Shown here: positions 37,653 through 46,091 of the stretch, in pieces
Layout of the letters: each line of letters begins with the position of its first letter
Position numbering within the stretch: position 1 is the stretch's first letter
Source of the DNA: Chloroflexi bacterium HGW-Chloroflexi-10
GTDB taxonomy: Bacteria; Chloroflexota; Anaerolineae; Anaerolineales; Anaerolineaceae
Length of the DNA stretch: 64,000 nucleotides
Assembly (NCBI GenBank): GCA_002840755.1
Contig: PHBZ01000004.1
Span: forward strand, 1 to 64,000
Direction: 5' to 3'
Notes under the pieces: model-generated
What the model saw: the letters and a program-made list of their open reading frames with translations, nothing else
Told to the model about the DNA's origin: nothing
The model's database searches: none
Made by a program: the position numbers and the translations under genes

Positions 37653-37675
37653 ACGTTATTCCTTTTTTTGTACTA

Positions 37676-38908
37676 TTAATATTTGGAATTAGCAGCGGTT
37701 TGTTCTTCGTGCTGTTCCAAGATTTTTCCTTTTATCTTATCAGCAATAGTATAAATACTTTTTGAAATAACGCTTGATTTGTTTTCAATAATGAAAGGTG
37801 TACCTCGATTGATAGAAGTGGTTACTACGCGATCCTCAAAGGGTATAACACCTTCAACAACCTGTCTTAAGCTTTCGCCTACACGTTCCGGTGTTATGGA
37901 TATTCTTTTATCAAATCGGTTTAGAACAAAGAGGATGCGTTTGCGATTAATCCCGGATGCATCTGATAAACCAAGAAAAAGATTGGAGCTTTTGATAGCA
38001 GGAATATCCTGTGTGGCAACCAAGATGATAACATTAGCAATATCCAGAGCAGATTGAACAATTTCAGTTAAATAGGATGTGGTATCAACAATGATATATC
38101 CGTATATTTTTTGCATAAATTGCAAAATTTTCGTAAATTGATCTACAGATATATTGTCAGCGTATTCGGGACGAGGAGGCGAAGCGAGTACATGAATCCC
38201 AGATACAGAATGTTTTATCATAACTTCATTAATGATTTCGGCATCCAATTCATCGGCACGCGGGGCTAAATCTAAAATAGTATTGCGTCCTTGTTCATTG
38301 AGAAACACAGCAATGTCGCCAAATTGCATGTTGGCGTCTACCATAGCAGACGGTGTTGATTCACTATGTAGTGCGATGGCTAAATTGGTGGATATAGTAG
38401 TGCAGCCGGTGCCGCCTTTTGGACTGTAAATCACAATGATTTTTCCTAAAGAACGTTGACCAGCCGCACTACTAGATGCGGCTTCTATTGTTGCCATTGT
38501 TACTTGCGCTTTGCGTTTTTCTTCAGTGGCCATTTTTCCAGCCTGACGAATTGCATTTGTTAACTCGTCAATCATAGGAGGTTTAGCCAGAAAGTCACGA
38601 GCACCCGCAAGCATAGCGCGGCGCATGTAACTTGGGTCACTTTGTACTGATAAAATAATAACTTGGATATAAGGAAAGCGTTTGCGGATCGCCTCAGTTG
38701 CTACCAGGCCATCCATATCAGGCATGTTGATGTCCATAATAACCACATCGGGTTGTTTTTGATGCGCCTGTTCGATAGCTTCCCGGCCAGTTCGTGCCTC
38801 ACCGATAATATCGATGATAGGGTCAAATTGCAACATTCTGCGAATATTTTCCCTTGTTTCTTGAATGTCGTCAACTATGATCACACGAATTTTGTCTGGA
38901 GAAGCCAT
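37676..38908 (-). CDS. CpaE/TadZ-like ATPase with receiver domain
   Basis: 410 residues. Residues 5-120 are a receiver domain with an intact acidic pocket (D13, D14), phosphoacceptor D59 and Lys in FLAKPP, so phosphorylation is possible. Residues about 155-390 are a MinD/ParA-like ATPase with a deviant Walker A (SPKGGTGCTT) and the switch VDTTSYLTE. CpaE/TadZ places the Tad machine at the cell pole; many have a degenerate receiver, whereas this one looks functional. The kinase is not in the window. Confidence 0.88.
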   Translation of the reverse strand: MASPDKIRVIIVDDIQETRENIRRMLQFDPIIDIIGEARTGREAIEQAHQKQPDVVIMDINMPDMDGLVATEAIRKRFPYIQVIILSVQSDPSYMRRAMLAGARDFLAKPPMIDELTNAIRQAGKMATEEKRKAQVTMATIEAASSSAAGQRSLGKIIVIYSPKGGTGCTTISTNLAIALHSESTPSAMVDANMQFGDIAVFLNEQGRNTILDLAPRADELDAEIINEVMIKHSVSGIHVLASPPRPEYADNISVDQFTKILQFMQKIYGYIIVDTTSYLTEIVQSALDIANVIILVATQDIPAIKSSNLFLGLSDASGINRKRILFVLNRFDKRISITPERVGESLRQVVEGVIPFEDRVVTTSINRGTPFIIENKSSVISKSIYTIADKIKGKILEQHEEQTAANSKY

Positions 38909-38950
38909 ACTTTACCTATATAGATCCAATAATTTTGAGTTATTATTTTA

Positions 38951-40054
38951 TTAAGGGGTGACTGTTGTTATGGGTGAAGCGAAGTCACCGAGGCGAGGTT
39001 CAACTGCAAATGGTAATTTTGCTGGTAATGGAATATTTTTCTGGTCCATAAGGTATTGTTGAGTAACCGCGTCAGTGAGGATTTCACTGGTGTTATTCGG
39101 ATTACGAAGAGCTAATGTGATATCAACGTTGGCGCGACGGATATAACTTAACAACACTGCATCTTGTGGTGATACTACCAGGGTAACGATATCCGGTTTG
39201 ACTTCAACTTCAGGAGCAGCTTCTTCGCCTTGTGGAACGGGCTGCGCAGGTTCAACAACCTCAACTTCTTCTACTCCATCTAATGGAAATTCACCAACTC
39301 GTAAAATGGTTGCATCCTGAATTATATTCTGGCAGACCAAGCGCGGACGTTGTTCCTCAGATGGTTGGATATAAATAGGCTCATTGAGAGTTGGGTCGAG
39401 ATCAGCGCGCCCTAAAACGGAACTTGTACCACCACCCAGAATATTGACAGTGAGTGATTCTACCGAACTTTCTTCGGTGAGTAATTGTTTTAGAACAGAT
39501 GCTGTGTGGTTAGGAAGTTTTGATTGAAATTCAGGGTCAATATCCACAAGATACATGCAACCAATGACCATAACATGATCACCGGGTTGAGGCGCGTATG
39601 ATATCAAAGCTTCTCTTCCTATCGGAAATGAAAGGGCCGTCTTATCTACCGGGATATCAAAAGCAGCAATTGAGCCGCCAGAGACTGCATCCACCAACAT
39701 ACTAGGTGTGATTGGCATTCGTGGCTCAAGCGGATAAATCGCCTTCTTTCCAATAACCTGATCCAATTCGGTTACGAAAGTTCCCTCCACCAATTCCTTC
39801 TTTGGAAAAGTAATTGTGGCGACAACGCCTTCCGTGATTACTTCACCGCGAGGAATAAATTGCGTAGTAATCACGATATCAACCATCTCTTCAATTTGTA
39901 TCGGGGGTGGTTGCTGCGAACCCTGGATATTGTTTTGCTGCATATTGGGCAAAACCCTTAACCAGACATAGGCTGCTGCACCAATCACGATAATAATGAT
40001 TATTACAGCAAATAGAATTAAGATTCTTCCGGTGTTGCGTCCACTTTTAGCCAT
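38951..40054 (-). CDS. cpaB: Tad pilus assembly protein CpaB/RcpC
   Basis: 367 residues. One N-terminal helix (residues 11-32) is followed by a proline-rich linker, an SAF domain (IPRGEVITEGVVATI) and the CpaB central domain with PQPGDHVMVIGCMYL. In diderms it is thought to contact the outer-membrane secretin, but no secretin gene is seen here. It is the second confident gene of the Tad operon, after flp. Confidence 0.88.
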   Translation of the reverse strand: MAKSGRNTGRILILFAVIIIIIVIGAAAYVWLRVLPNMQQNNIQGSQQPPPIQIEEMVDIVITTQFIPRGEVITEGVVATITFPKKELVEGTFVTELDQVIGKKAIYPLEPRMPITPSMLVDAVSGGSIAAFDIPVDKTALSFPIGREALISYAPQPGDHVMVIGCMYLVDIDPEFQSKLPNHTASVLKQLLTEESSVESLTVNILGGGTSSVLGRADLDPTLNEPIYIQPSEEQRPRLVCQNIIQDATILRVGEFPLDGVEEVEVVEPAQPVPQGEEAAPEVEVKPDIVTLVVSPQDAVLLSYIRRANVDITLALRNPNNTSEILTDAVTQQYLMDQKNIPLPAKLPFAVEPRLGDFASPITTVTP

Positions 40055-40339
40055 GCTTACGTCTCCTTAAAGAGTAATAGGGAAACAATATGTTTCTTTA
40101 ATTATACGGCAAGTTAAAAAAATTACGAGGAAAGATCGCACAAAGGCCTGTTGTGCATATCCCCTGCCGTCTATCCATGTTGATTTTATTGCAGGATGCG
40201 TGCCAACATGAATTGACATTGTTTCCAAGCGATCTAGGCTGATTATACAACTTTTATTAAAAAATGCACGTTTTTTCATGGGGTGAAAATTTCGCATTGG
40301 GTTAGTAGGAGAATAACTCATTACATACTCTCATTAAAA
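40055..40339 (-). other. Gap between flp and cpaB; doubtful 84-codon frame
   Basis: Between the flp terminator and cpaB, one open frame spans 40067-40321. Its start has only a poor GAGAG upstream, and the product is not recognisably hydrophobic or related to TadV/TadE. It is probably not a gene; the stretch may serve as a leader for cpaB. Nothing else was seen. Confidence 0.3.
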
Positions 40340-40367
40340 CAAAAGATCCCGCTATGCGGGACCTTTT
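40340..40367 (-). terminator. Attenuating terminator after flp
   Basis: A stem of TCCCGC with GCGGGA, extended by AAAAG/CTTTT, followed on the minus strand by TTTTGTTTT. Placed between flp and cpaB, it would make the pilin more abundant than the assembly proteins. Confidence 0.75.
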
Positions 40368-40391
40368 GATTTTCAGAATTGTTGTCAAAAA

Positions 40392-40538
40392 CTAGATGTT
40401 GTTGACGATATTGCTGAAGATGTTACCAATTGCTGGGCCAAGCAACGCGAGGATAACAATTACAACGACGGCTACCAAAACAAGAATTAAAGCATATTCA
40501 ACTAAGCCCTGACCTTTTTCTTTAGGTGCAAATAACAT
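40392..40538 (-). CDS. flp: Flp-type pilin, 48 residues
   Basis: Short class III (Tad) type IVb prepilin. After MLFAPKEKG comes QGLVEYALIL, matching the Flp prepilin site, with processing expected after Gly9 and Glu at position 5 and Tyr at 6 of the mature protein. A single hydrophobic helix and a short polar tail (NIFSNIVNNI) follow. AAAGGAG lies ten bases before the ATG. It heads the Tad operon, with its own promoter and an attenuator downstream. A TadV prepilin peptidase would be needed and is not in the window. Confidence 0.88.
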   Translation of the reverse strand: MLFAPKEKGQGLVEYALILVLVAVVVIVILALLGPAIGNIFSNIVNNI

Positions 40539-40587
40539 GGTTTTTAATCTCCTTTCTTAAGAATTTACTCAAAAGATTTATATACTT

Positions 40588-40615
40588 ATTATATCCGTAT
40601 CGATTATCAATACAA
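40588..40615 (-). promoter_or_regulatory. flp promoter
   Basis: TTGTAT, a 16-base spacer and TATAAT on the minus strand, about 45-50 bases before the flp start codon. Confidence 0.55.
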
Positions 40616-40812
40616 GAGATTTACATTACAAATACCTTACAGGTTGAAAAGAATAAATTAACAACCTTGCAAGAATATCAAATATTATGCGAAGCAGGAA
40701 CCATTGCACCAAATCTGCTTAATTTAAAGTCGATCAAAAAAAATGTAATGTTAATGCGATTAAGTTATAATTATTTCATCTTCAATTTGTTTCTTACTTT
40801 AAAGGAGGAGAG

Positions 40813-41361
40813 ATGAGTGATTTATTTGACCGGATTACTGCCAATCAAGATGTCGTGAAAAAATTATTAGGAAAAATACCGGGATTTTCCGGATATATTG
40901 AGCGGCAAAACCGCAGAGCTTCTGATAAGATTTTGCGGGAAGCTGTAGCAGACCGGTTTGAAGAGATTTGGCAACGAATCTCCAGTGTACAAACGGAATT
41001 AATTAGCACGGGCGGTATTGAATTTGTGGATGATGTGGAGCGTGCTGCAATTAAAATCCGCCAATTTATTGATCGCATCCGCCATGCTGCGTATGGTTAT
41101 TCTCCTTTTTTTGATGCGGCAAAAGTAAACGAAGAAGAATTAGCTCAGGTATATGAATTTGATATGGCTTTATTACAGTCTGCCGACGAGGTAGGACGAG
41201 CTGTGGACAATATTGAACAGTCATTAGGTACTGATGGATTGCCCGCTGCTATCCGGCATTTGGTCAGTCTGGCAAAACAAGCTGTTGATGCTTTCAATCA
41301 CCGCTCTGAATTAATGATGGGTGGCGTTGAAGCTGCTGATCCTGAGCAACCTGTTGAATAA
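40813..41361 (+). CDS. Unknown helical protein paired with SPFH gene
   Basis: 182 residues, almost entirely alpha-helical, charged, with no signal or membrane helix. A strong AAAGGAGG precedes the start. It lies 31 bases before the SPFH-HTH gene and is probably co-transcribed. No family was recognised; residues 30-110 look like a helical bundle with a conserved-looking FDRIRHAAYGYSPFF segment. It may be an adaptor of the SPFH protein. Confidence 0.75.
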   Translation: MSDLFDRITANQDVVKKLLGKIPGFSGYIERQNRRASDKILREAVADRFEEIWQRISSVQTELISTGGIEFVDDVERAAIKIRQFIDRIRHAAYGYSPFFDAAKVNEEELAQVYEFDMALLQSADEVGRAVDNIEQSLGTDGLPAAIRHLVSLAKQAVDAFNHRSELMMGGVEAADPEQPVE

Positions 41362-41392
41362 GTTCAATCATTTTAGAATACGGAGATAGAAA

Positions 41393-42448
41393 ATGGCCAG
41401 AATTTTTGATGTAGTTGAATACCCAAATGAGATGAAGGATGAACTTGTCCATCGTTTTCCGGAAACCGGAATTGCGGATTTGCGGATTGGTTCACAAATC
41501 ATTGTACGTGAATCCCAAAAGGTGATTTTCTTCCGCGACGGAAAAGCCCTAGATGAATTTGGACCGGGTCGGCACACCATCGTAACCGCTAATATTCCAA
41601 AATTGATTGACCTGGTTGGTAAAGCGTTTAATGACCGGACACCCTTCACAGCCGAAGTTTATTATGTTTCCATGCGTGAATTTGCCGATCAGAAATGGGG
41701 TACACCACAACCGATTTTCGTACGCAATCCTGGTATGGGTTTGGGTGTGGCTCTTTTACAGGGGTTTGGTAATTACAGTTTTCAGGTTAAGGATGCACAG
41801 CAATTTGTTACTCAGATTGTTGGTGCTAATGGTATTTACCGGATGGCAGATATTGAAGGCCGAATGCGCGGTATGCTGCTTTCAAAATTACAAGATATTT
41901 TGGGTGAAACTGCGGCAACAAAGAGTGTAGCCGAGTTGATTGGTCTTACTGAAGAATTAGGCGCAGGCGTTCGCGCGAAGGTTCAGGATGACTTTGCAGC
42001 CATCGGCTTACTTTTAAAATCCTTTTATATTTCTAATCTTAAACCCTCTGAAAAATCTGCTGAAGAACTGCGTGCAATGGGCATGCTGGACATGCATACG
42101 TACACACAATTACAAGCTGCTGACGCATTACGTGATGCTGCACGGAATGAAGGCGGTGGGGCTGGCTTAACAGCAGGAATTGGAGCTGGCATGGGGATTG
42201 GTAATGTGATTTCTCAATCATTATCTGGAATGACAGGCACCAGCACTGGTTCCCAACAGGGTGGTTCTTCACAACCTATCGGCAATGGAACCCCCGATAT
42301 CATGACCCCCTCAGAAGCAGCCGGTGTATTACGCGTTTCTGAAGAGGATATAGTAGCTGCCATTCAAGCTGGTGAGATAAAAGCCAGAAAAATTGGGAAT
42401 GCTTATCGAATTAGCAAGGCAGCTTTAGAGGAGTACCTTAAAGGGTAA
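41393..42448 (+). CDS. SPFH/YdjI-like protein with C-terminal HTH domain
   Basis: 351 residues. Residues about 10-240 are an SPFH/band 7 domain of the cytoplasmic YdjI (virion-core-like) type: IIVRESQKVIFFRDGK, FGPGRHTI, and a long region ending FYISNLKPSEKS. A Gly/Ala-rich hinge (residues 250-300) follows. Residues 302-351 form a MerR/excisionase-type helix-turn-helix: TPSEAAGVLRVSEEDI, AGEIKARKIGNAYRISKAALEEY. Homologues typically end in a zinc ribbon instead. The function is unknown; a DNA- or protein-binding tail is inferred. Confidence 0.82.
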   Translation: MARIFDVVEYPNEMKDELVHRFPETGIADLRIGSQIIVRESQKVIFFRDGKALDEFGPGRHTIVTANIPKLIDLVGKAFNDRTPFTAEVYYVSMREFADQKWGTPQPIFVRNPGMGLGVALLQGFGNYSFQVKDAQQFVTQIVGANGIYRMADIEGRMRGMLLSKLQDILGETAATKSVAELIGLTEELGAGVRAKVQDDFAAIGLLLKSFYISNLKPSEKSAEELRAMGMLDMHTYTQLQAADALRDAARNEGGGAGLTAGIGAGMGIGNVISQSLSGMTGTSTGSQQGGSSQPIGNGTPDIMTPSEAAGVLRVSEEDIVAAIQAGEIKARKIGNAYRISKAALEEYLKG

Positions 42449-42466
42449 TCGAAATACAGAAATCAA

Positions 42467-42500
42467 TAACCGGGAGGGAAACCTCCCGGTTAATTGTTAT
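42467..42500 (+). terminator. Terminator after the SPFH gene
   Basis: An 11-bp perfect stem (42467-42477 with 42482-42492) capped by a GAAA tetraloop. The downstream U-run is weak (ATTGTTAT). Confidence 0.6.
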
Positions 42501-42613
42501 GGGTTCATTCACCAATAGATTACGCCAGGCTTTATACGTTAGATTTATTGGATATGTTCCTCATGTTATAATTTTTTCGTTGTTATCAGTATTTTATGGT
42601 TTGGGGAGTAGGC

Positions 42614-43756
42614 ATGAAACTTCACGAATACCAATCTAAAAAACTGTTTGAACGTTATGAAGTGCCAATTCCGAAAGGGCGCGTTGCTAGTACGGCTGCT
42701 GAAGCTGGACAAATTGCTGAGGAATTAGGCGGCAGGACAGTAATTAAATCACAGGTGTTAGTTGGGGGTAGAGGTAAAGCAGGTGGCATTCGGTTAGCAA
42801 AAAACGCTAATGAAGCAAGAGAATTTGCAGCAGTAATTTTGGGTATGGAGATTAAAGGACTTCCTGTTCGGAAGGTGCTGGTCGATGAAGCGGTAGGTTT
42901 TGAACAGGAAATCTATCTAAGCATTATCAATGATCGTGTTAATCGATGTCCAGTGGTCATGGCTTCTGCTGCAGGTGGAGTGGATATTGAAGAGGTTGCT
43001 CAAATCACACCGGAAAAAATCGTCAGAATTAATATTAATCCGTTGCTTGGTTTACAGGACTTTCAAGCAAGAGATATAGCACTAGCAATTGATTTGCCTC
43101 GTGAGCAATGGAAAAATTTTATTAAGATATTACATGGTCTATACCGGGTTTTTTCTGAGACTGATGCTACCCTGGCTGAAATTAACCCATTAGTTATCAC
43201 TAAGGATCAAAGAATGTTGGCTTTGGACGCCAAGATGATCATTGATGATAATGCACTATTTCGGCATCCGGAATTAAATGAATTTCGCGATTTTGATATT
43301 GAAGCTCCTGCTGAAGTGGAAGCCCGAAAGTATGGTTTGTCTTTTATTAAGTTAGATGGTGAGATTGGCTGTATGGTGAATGGTGCAGGGTTAGCCATGG
43401 CATCCATGGATATTATCAAGCAATTCGGCGGCGAACCAGCCAATTTTCTTGATATTGGCGGGGGTGCTGGTGCTGTCAAGGTTTCAGCTGCATTAAGGAT
43501 TATTCTATCTGATCCGAAAGTTAAAGTTATTCTCATTAATATTTTTGGTGGAATTACCCGATGTGACGAAGTGGCCAATGGCTTGTTAACAGCAATGAAG
43601 GAAGTTAAGATTTCCGTACCGGTAGTTGTTCGTTTAGTTGGAACCAATGCCGCAGAAGGTCGTGCTCTACTTTCCGATGCCAATGTGATAACTGCTGATA
43701 CATTGGTTGAAGCCGCCCGAAAAGCGGTTGCCTTGGCTAATGGAGGATCATTATGA
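42614..43756 (+). CDS. sucC: Succinyl-CoA ligase beta subunit
   Basis: TCA-cycle enzyme subunit, 380 residues: an N-terminal ATP-grasp domain ([30 protein letters not shown]) and a C-terminal ligase domain ([29 protein letters not shown]). GGGGAG lies before the ATG at 42614; an upstream in-frame ATG at 42596 has none. It overlaps sucD by four bases (ATGA). A TATAAT at 42567-42572 is a candidate -10 box. Confidence 0.95.
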   Translation: MKLHEYQSKKLFERYEVPIPKGRVASTAAEAGQIAEELGGRTVIKSQVLVGGRGKAGGIRLAKNANEAREFAAVILGMEIKGLPVRKVLVDEAVGFEQEIYLSIINDRVNRCPVVMASAAGGVDIEEVAQITPEKIVRININPLLGLQDFQARDIALAIDLPREQWKNFIKILHGLYRVFSETDATLAEINPLVITKDQRMLALDAKMIIDDNALFRHPELNEFRDFDIEAPAEVEARKYGLSFIKLDGEIGCMVNGAGLAMASMDIIKQFGGEPANFLDIGGGAGAVKVSAALRIILSDPKVKVILINIFGGITRCDEVANGLLTAMKEVKISVPVVVRLVGTNAAEGRALLSDANVITADTLVEAARKAVALANGGSL

Positions 43757-44619
43757 GCATTTTAGTAAATACAGACAGCCGAATCATGGTTCAAGGAATT
43801 ACAGGCAATGAAGGTATGTTTCATTCCTGGCAAATGTTTCAATATGGTTCGAATGTTGTTGCGGGAGTAACACCAGGCAAAGGGGGTGAATGGGTCTTTG
43901 AAGGAAAAGTACCTGTTTTCGATTCAGTCAAAGTAGCACGAGAAGCTACAGGAGCGAATGTAAGCGTAATTTTTGTGCCTGCCCGATTTGCAGCTGACGC
44001 AATGATAGAAGCTGCAGATGCGGGAATTCCACTGATTGTTTGCATTACAGAAGGTATACCTGTCAAAGATATGATGCGAGTGCGGAAATATATGGACCAA
44101 ATGGGCAGTCGATTGGTTGGTCCAAATTGCCCGGGATTATTAACACCGGGTGAAGCAAAAGTAGGTATTATTCCTGGAAACATAACCAAACCTGGGAATG
44201 TCGGTGTGATTTCACGTTCCGGTACACTAACCTATGAAGTTTTATATGCAATGTTGAATGTAGGCCTGGGTTCCAGCACCTGTGTTGGCATTGGAGGTGA
44301 TCCTGTAAATGGGATTAATTTTCTAGATGTATTGGAACTTTTTGAATCTGATCCACAAACGGATCAAATTGTAATGATTGGAGAAATCGGTGGAACCGAT
44401 GAGCAGAAGGCGGCGGATTATATTTCGCGGTATATGACCAAACCAGTGGTTTCATTTATTGCCGGGCAATCTGCACCTCCCGGAAAACGAATGGGACACG
44501 CAGGGGCGATCATTGAGAGTGGATCCGGGACGGCAGATGAGAAAATACATGCTCTACGTCTGGCTGGGGTCCAAATCGCCCATCATCCTGAAGAAATTGC
44601 CCAAATATTGATTCGATAA
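43753..44619 (+). CDS. sucD: Succinyl-CoA ligase alpha subunit
   Basis: 288 residues, CoA-binding subunit. Seen: the N-terminal [16 protein letters not shown] loop, [16 protein letters not shown] and [17 protein letters not shown], whose H249 is the expected phosphohistidine. It is coupled to sucC and followed by a strong terminator. Confidence 0.96.
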   Translation: MSILVNTDSRIMVQGITGNEGMFHSWQMFQYGSNVVAGVTPGKGGEWVFEGKVPVFDSVKVAREATGANVSVIFVPARFAADAMIEAADAGIPLIVCITEGIPVKDMMRVRKYMDQMGSRLVGPNCPGLLTPGEAKVGIIPGNITKPGNVGVISRSGTLTYEVLYAMLNVGLGSSTCVGIGGDPVNGINFLDVLELFESDPQTDQIVMIGEIGGTDEQKAADYISRYMTKPVVSFIAGQSAPPGKRMGHAGAIIESGSGTADEKIHALRLAGVQIAHHPEEIAQILIR

Positions 44620-44650
44620 AAAAAAGCGCCTCAGGCGCTTTTTTTTATTT
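44617..44650. terminator. Bidirectional terminator between sucD and acpP
   Basis: AAAAAAAAGCGCC and GGCGCTTTTTTTT surround a TCA loop. It serves both convergent genes. Confidence 0.92.
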
Positions 44651-44657
44651 TTTGAGT

Positions 44658-44894
44658 TTATTTTACGTTAGCTTCAATGTATTGGACAGCATCTCCAACA
44701 CTGCGTATTTGACGTGCATTATCGTCAGGAATATCCAGATTGAATTTTTCACTGAATCCATCAATTAAGAAAAATTGATCCATTGAATCGGCTTTCAGGT
44801 CTTCGATGAAACGAGTATCCATTTCAACTTCACTTTCATCAACTTTTAAGACATCCACAATAATTGCTTTTACCTGGTCATAAACTTCGCTCAT
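44658..44894 (-). CDS. acpP: Acyl carrier protein
   Basis: 78 residues, acidic, four-helix carrier of acyl chains on a phosphopantetheine arm at S37 (ADSMD, where most bacteria have DSLD). The recognition helix after the serine reads QFFLIDGFSEKF, more aromatic than the usual T-ELVMALEEEF. AGGAGG precedes the ATG at six bases. It is monocistronic with its own promoter. It could be the main fatty-acid ACP or a specialised one. Confidence 0.9.
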   Translation of the reverse strand: MSEVYDQVKAIIVDVLKVDESEVEMDTRFIEDLKADSMDQFFLIDGFSEKFNLDIPDDNARQIRSVGDAVQYIEANVK

Positions 44895-44934
44895 TCAGAT
44901 CCTCCTGTTTTTTTTCTTGCCTTATTACATAAAA

Positions 44935-44962
44935 ATTGTATCTTTCATTTATTAATTGTCAA
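44935..44962 (-). promoter_or_regulatory. acpP promoter
   Basis: TTGACA, a 16-base spacer and TACAAT on the minus strand, upstream of the acpP ribosome binding site. Confidence 0.7.
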
Positions 44963-45000
44963 GGATGAATCGCACATTATTCAAATTATAGACAATTTAT

Positions 45001-45028
45001 TTTAACTCCAGCTTAGCTTTGGTATACT
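45001..45028 (+). promoter_or_regulatory. Probable promoter of the isoprenoid genes
   Basis: TTTAAC, a 16-base spacer and TATACT, about 30 bases upstream of the ATG at 45058. If correct, the frame extension to 45019 would lie partly outside the transcript. Confidence 0.5.
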
Positions 45029-45057
45029 TACTAAAACACATTAATTGGAAAATAGTT

Positions 45058-46089
45058 ATGACAAATGATCTGATCCGCGCCCGAAAAGGTGACCATATTC
45101 GCATCAACCTGGAAGAAGATGTTCTATCTCACTTAAAAAATGGATTTGAGCAATTTCGTTTTATTCATGAAGCTCTTCCTGAACTGGATTTTAATAATAT
45201 TGATTCCACCCAGGAACTTTTTGGAAAAAAAATAAATTTGCCTTTTCTAGTTTCATCCATGACCGGAGGAACAGAACAAGCCGCGGAGATAAATAAGGCA
45301 TTGGCTATGGTTTCTCAGAAATATGGAATGGTTATGGGAGTTGGTTCACAACGAGCTGCCATTCAAAATCCAGAACTTTCTGAGACATTTCAGATTCGGA
45401 AATTCGCCCCTGATATTTTACTTTTTGCCAATTTGGGGGCTGTCCAATTAAACTATGGTTTTGGCCTAGAGGAATGCAAACAAGCGGTCGATATGATTTC
45501 TGCGGATGGGTTAATTTTGCATCTCAATCCATTGCAGGAGGCGGTTCAGCCGGAAGGGGATGTTAATTTTCTGGGGTTATTAAAAAAGCTTGAATATATT
45601 GTTGGAGGTTTGCAAATTCCGGTTATTGTGAAAGAAGTTGGATGGGGAATATCTGCTAAAACTGCTCATTTACTACAGGAAGCAGGTGTTGCTGCAATTG
45701 ATGTGGCTGGAGCAGGTGGTACTTCCTGGTCACAGGTAGAAAGATTTCGGTTAAAGGATCCGATAAGTATTCGGGTAGCTGAAGAATTTGTCGATTGGGG
45801 TATTCCTACCGCCGAAGCATTGGTTCAAATTAGTTCTGCAATGCCAGATTACACTGTATTTGCCTCCGGAGGTTTAAAAACACCAATGGATGTAGCGAAA
45901 AGTATTGCTATGGGTGCAAAATTAGCTGGTATGGCCAGTGTATTTCTAAAAGCAGCTGTTGTTTCTATGGATTCATTAGTGGATATGGTTGAAATATATG
46001 CACGGGTTTTAAGAATTGCTATGTTTTCAACCGGCTCAAAAAATCTTGTCGAATTTCGGAATCAGCATATACAGCGTATTGGAGAATAA
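45058..46089 (+). CDS. fni: Type 2 isopentenyl-diphosphate isomerase
   Basis: FMN- and NAD(P)H-dependent enzyme interconverting IPP and DMAPP, 343 residues. Seen: RKGDHIRINL near the N-terminus, VSSMTGGT, GVGSQRAA, NLGAVQL, HLNPLQE with QPEGD, and the flavin-phosphate strand ASGGLKTPMD. The ATG at 45058 is preferred over an upstream TTG because the promoter falls between. It is followed two bases later by a prenyl synthase. Confidence 0.95.
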   Translation: MTNDLIRARKGDHIRINLEEDVLSHLKNGFEQFRFIHEALPELDFNNIDSTQELFGKKINLPFLVSSMTGGTEQAAEINKALAMVSQKYGMVMGVGSQRAAIQNPELSETFQIRKFAPDILLFANLGAVQLNYGFGLEECKQAVDMISADGLILHLNPLQEAVQPEGDVNFLGLLKKLEYIVGGLQIPVIVKEVGWGISAKTAHLLQEAGVAAIDVAGAGGTSWSQVERFRLKDPISIRVAEEFVDWGIPTAEALVQISSAMPDYTVFASGGLKTPMDVAKSIAMGAKLAGMASVFLKAAVVSMDSLVDMVEIYARVLRIAMFSTGSKNLVEFRNQHIQRIGE

Positions 46090-46091
46090 GC

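Noticed and set aside
40067..40321. Possible TadV- or TadE-like gene between flp and cpaB
   Set aside because: The translation lacks prepilin peptidase helices and aspartates, has no membrane-anchor pattern and no good ribosome site. It was kept only as a doubtful stretch.
40526..40816. Plus-strand frame of 96 codons between flp and the helical-protein gene
   Set aside because: It runs antisense through the flp start, has no ribosome site and overlaps the strong Shine-Dalgarno region and start of the next gene. The translation has no recognisable domain.
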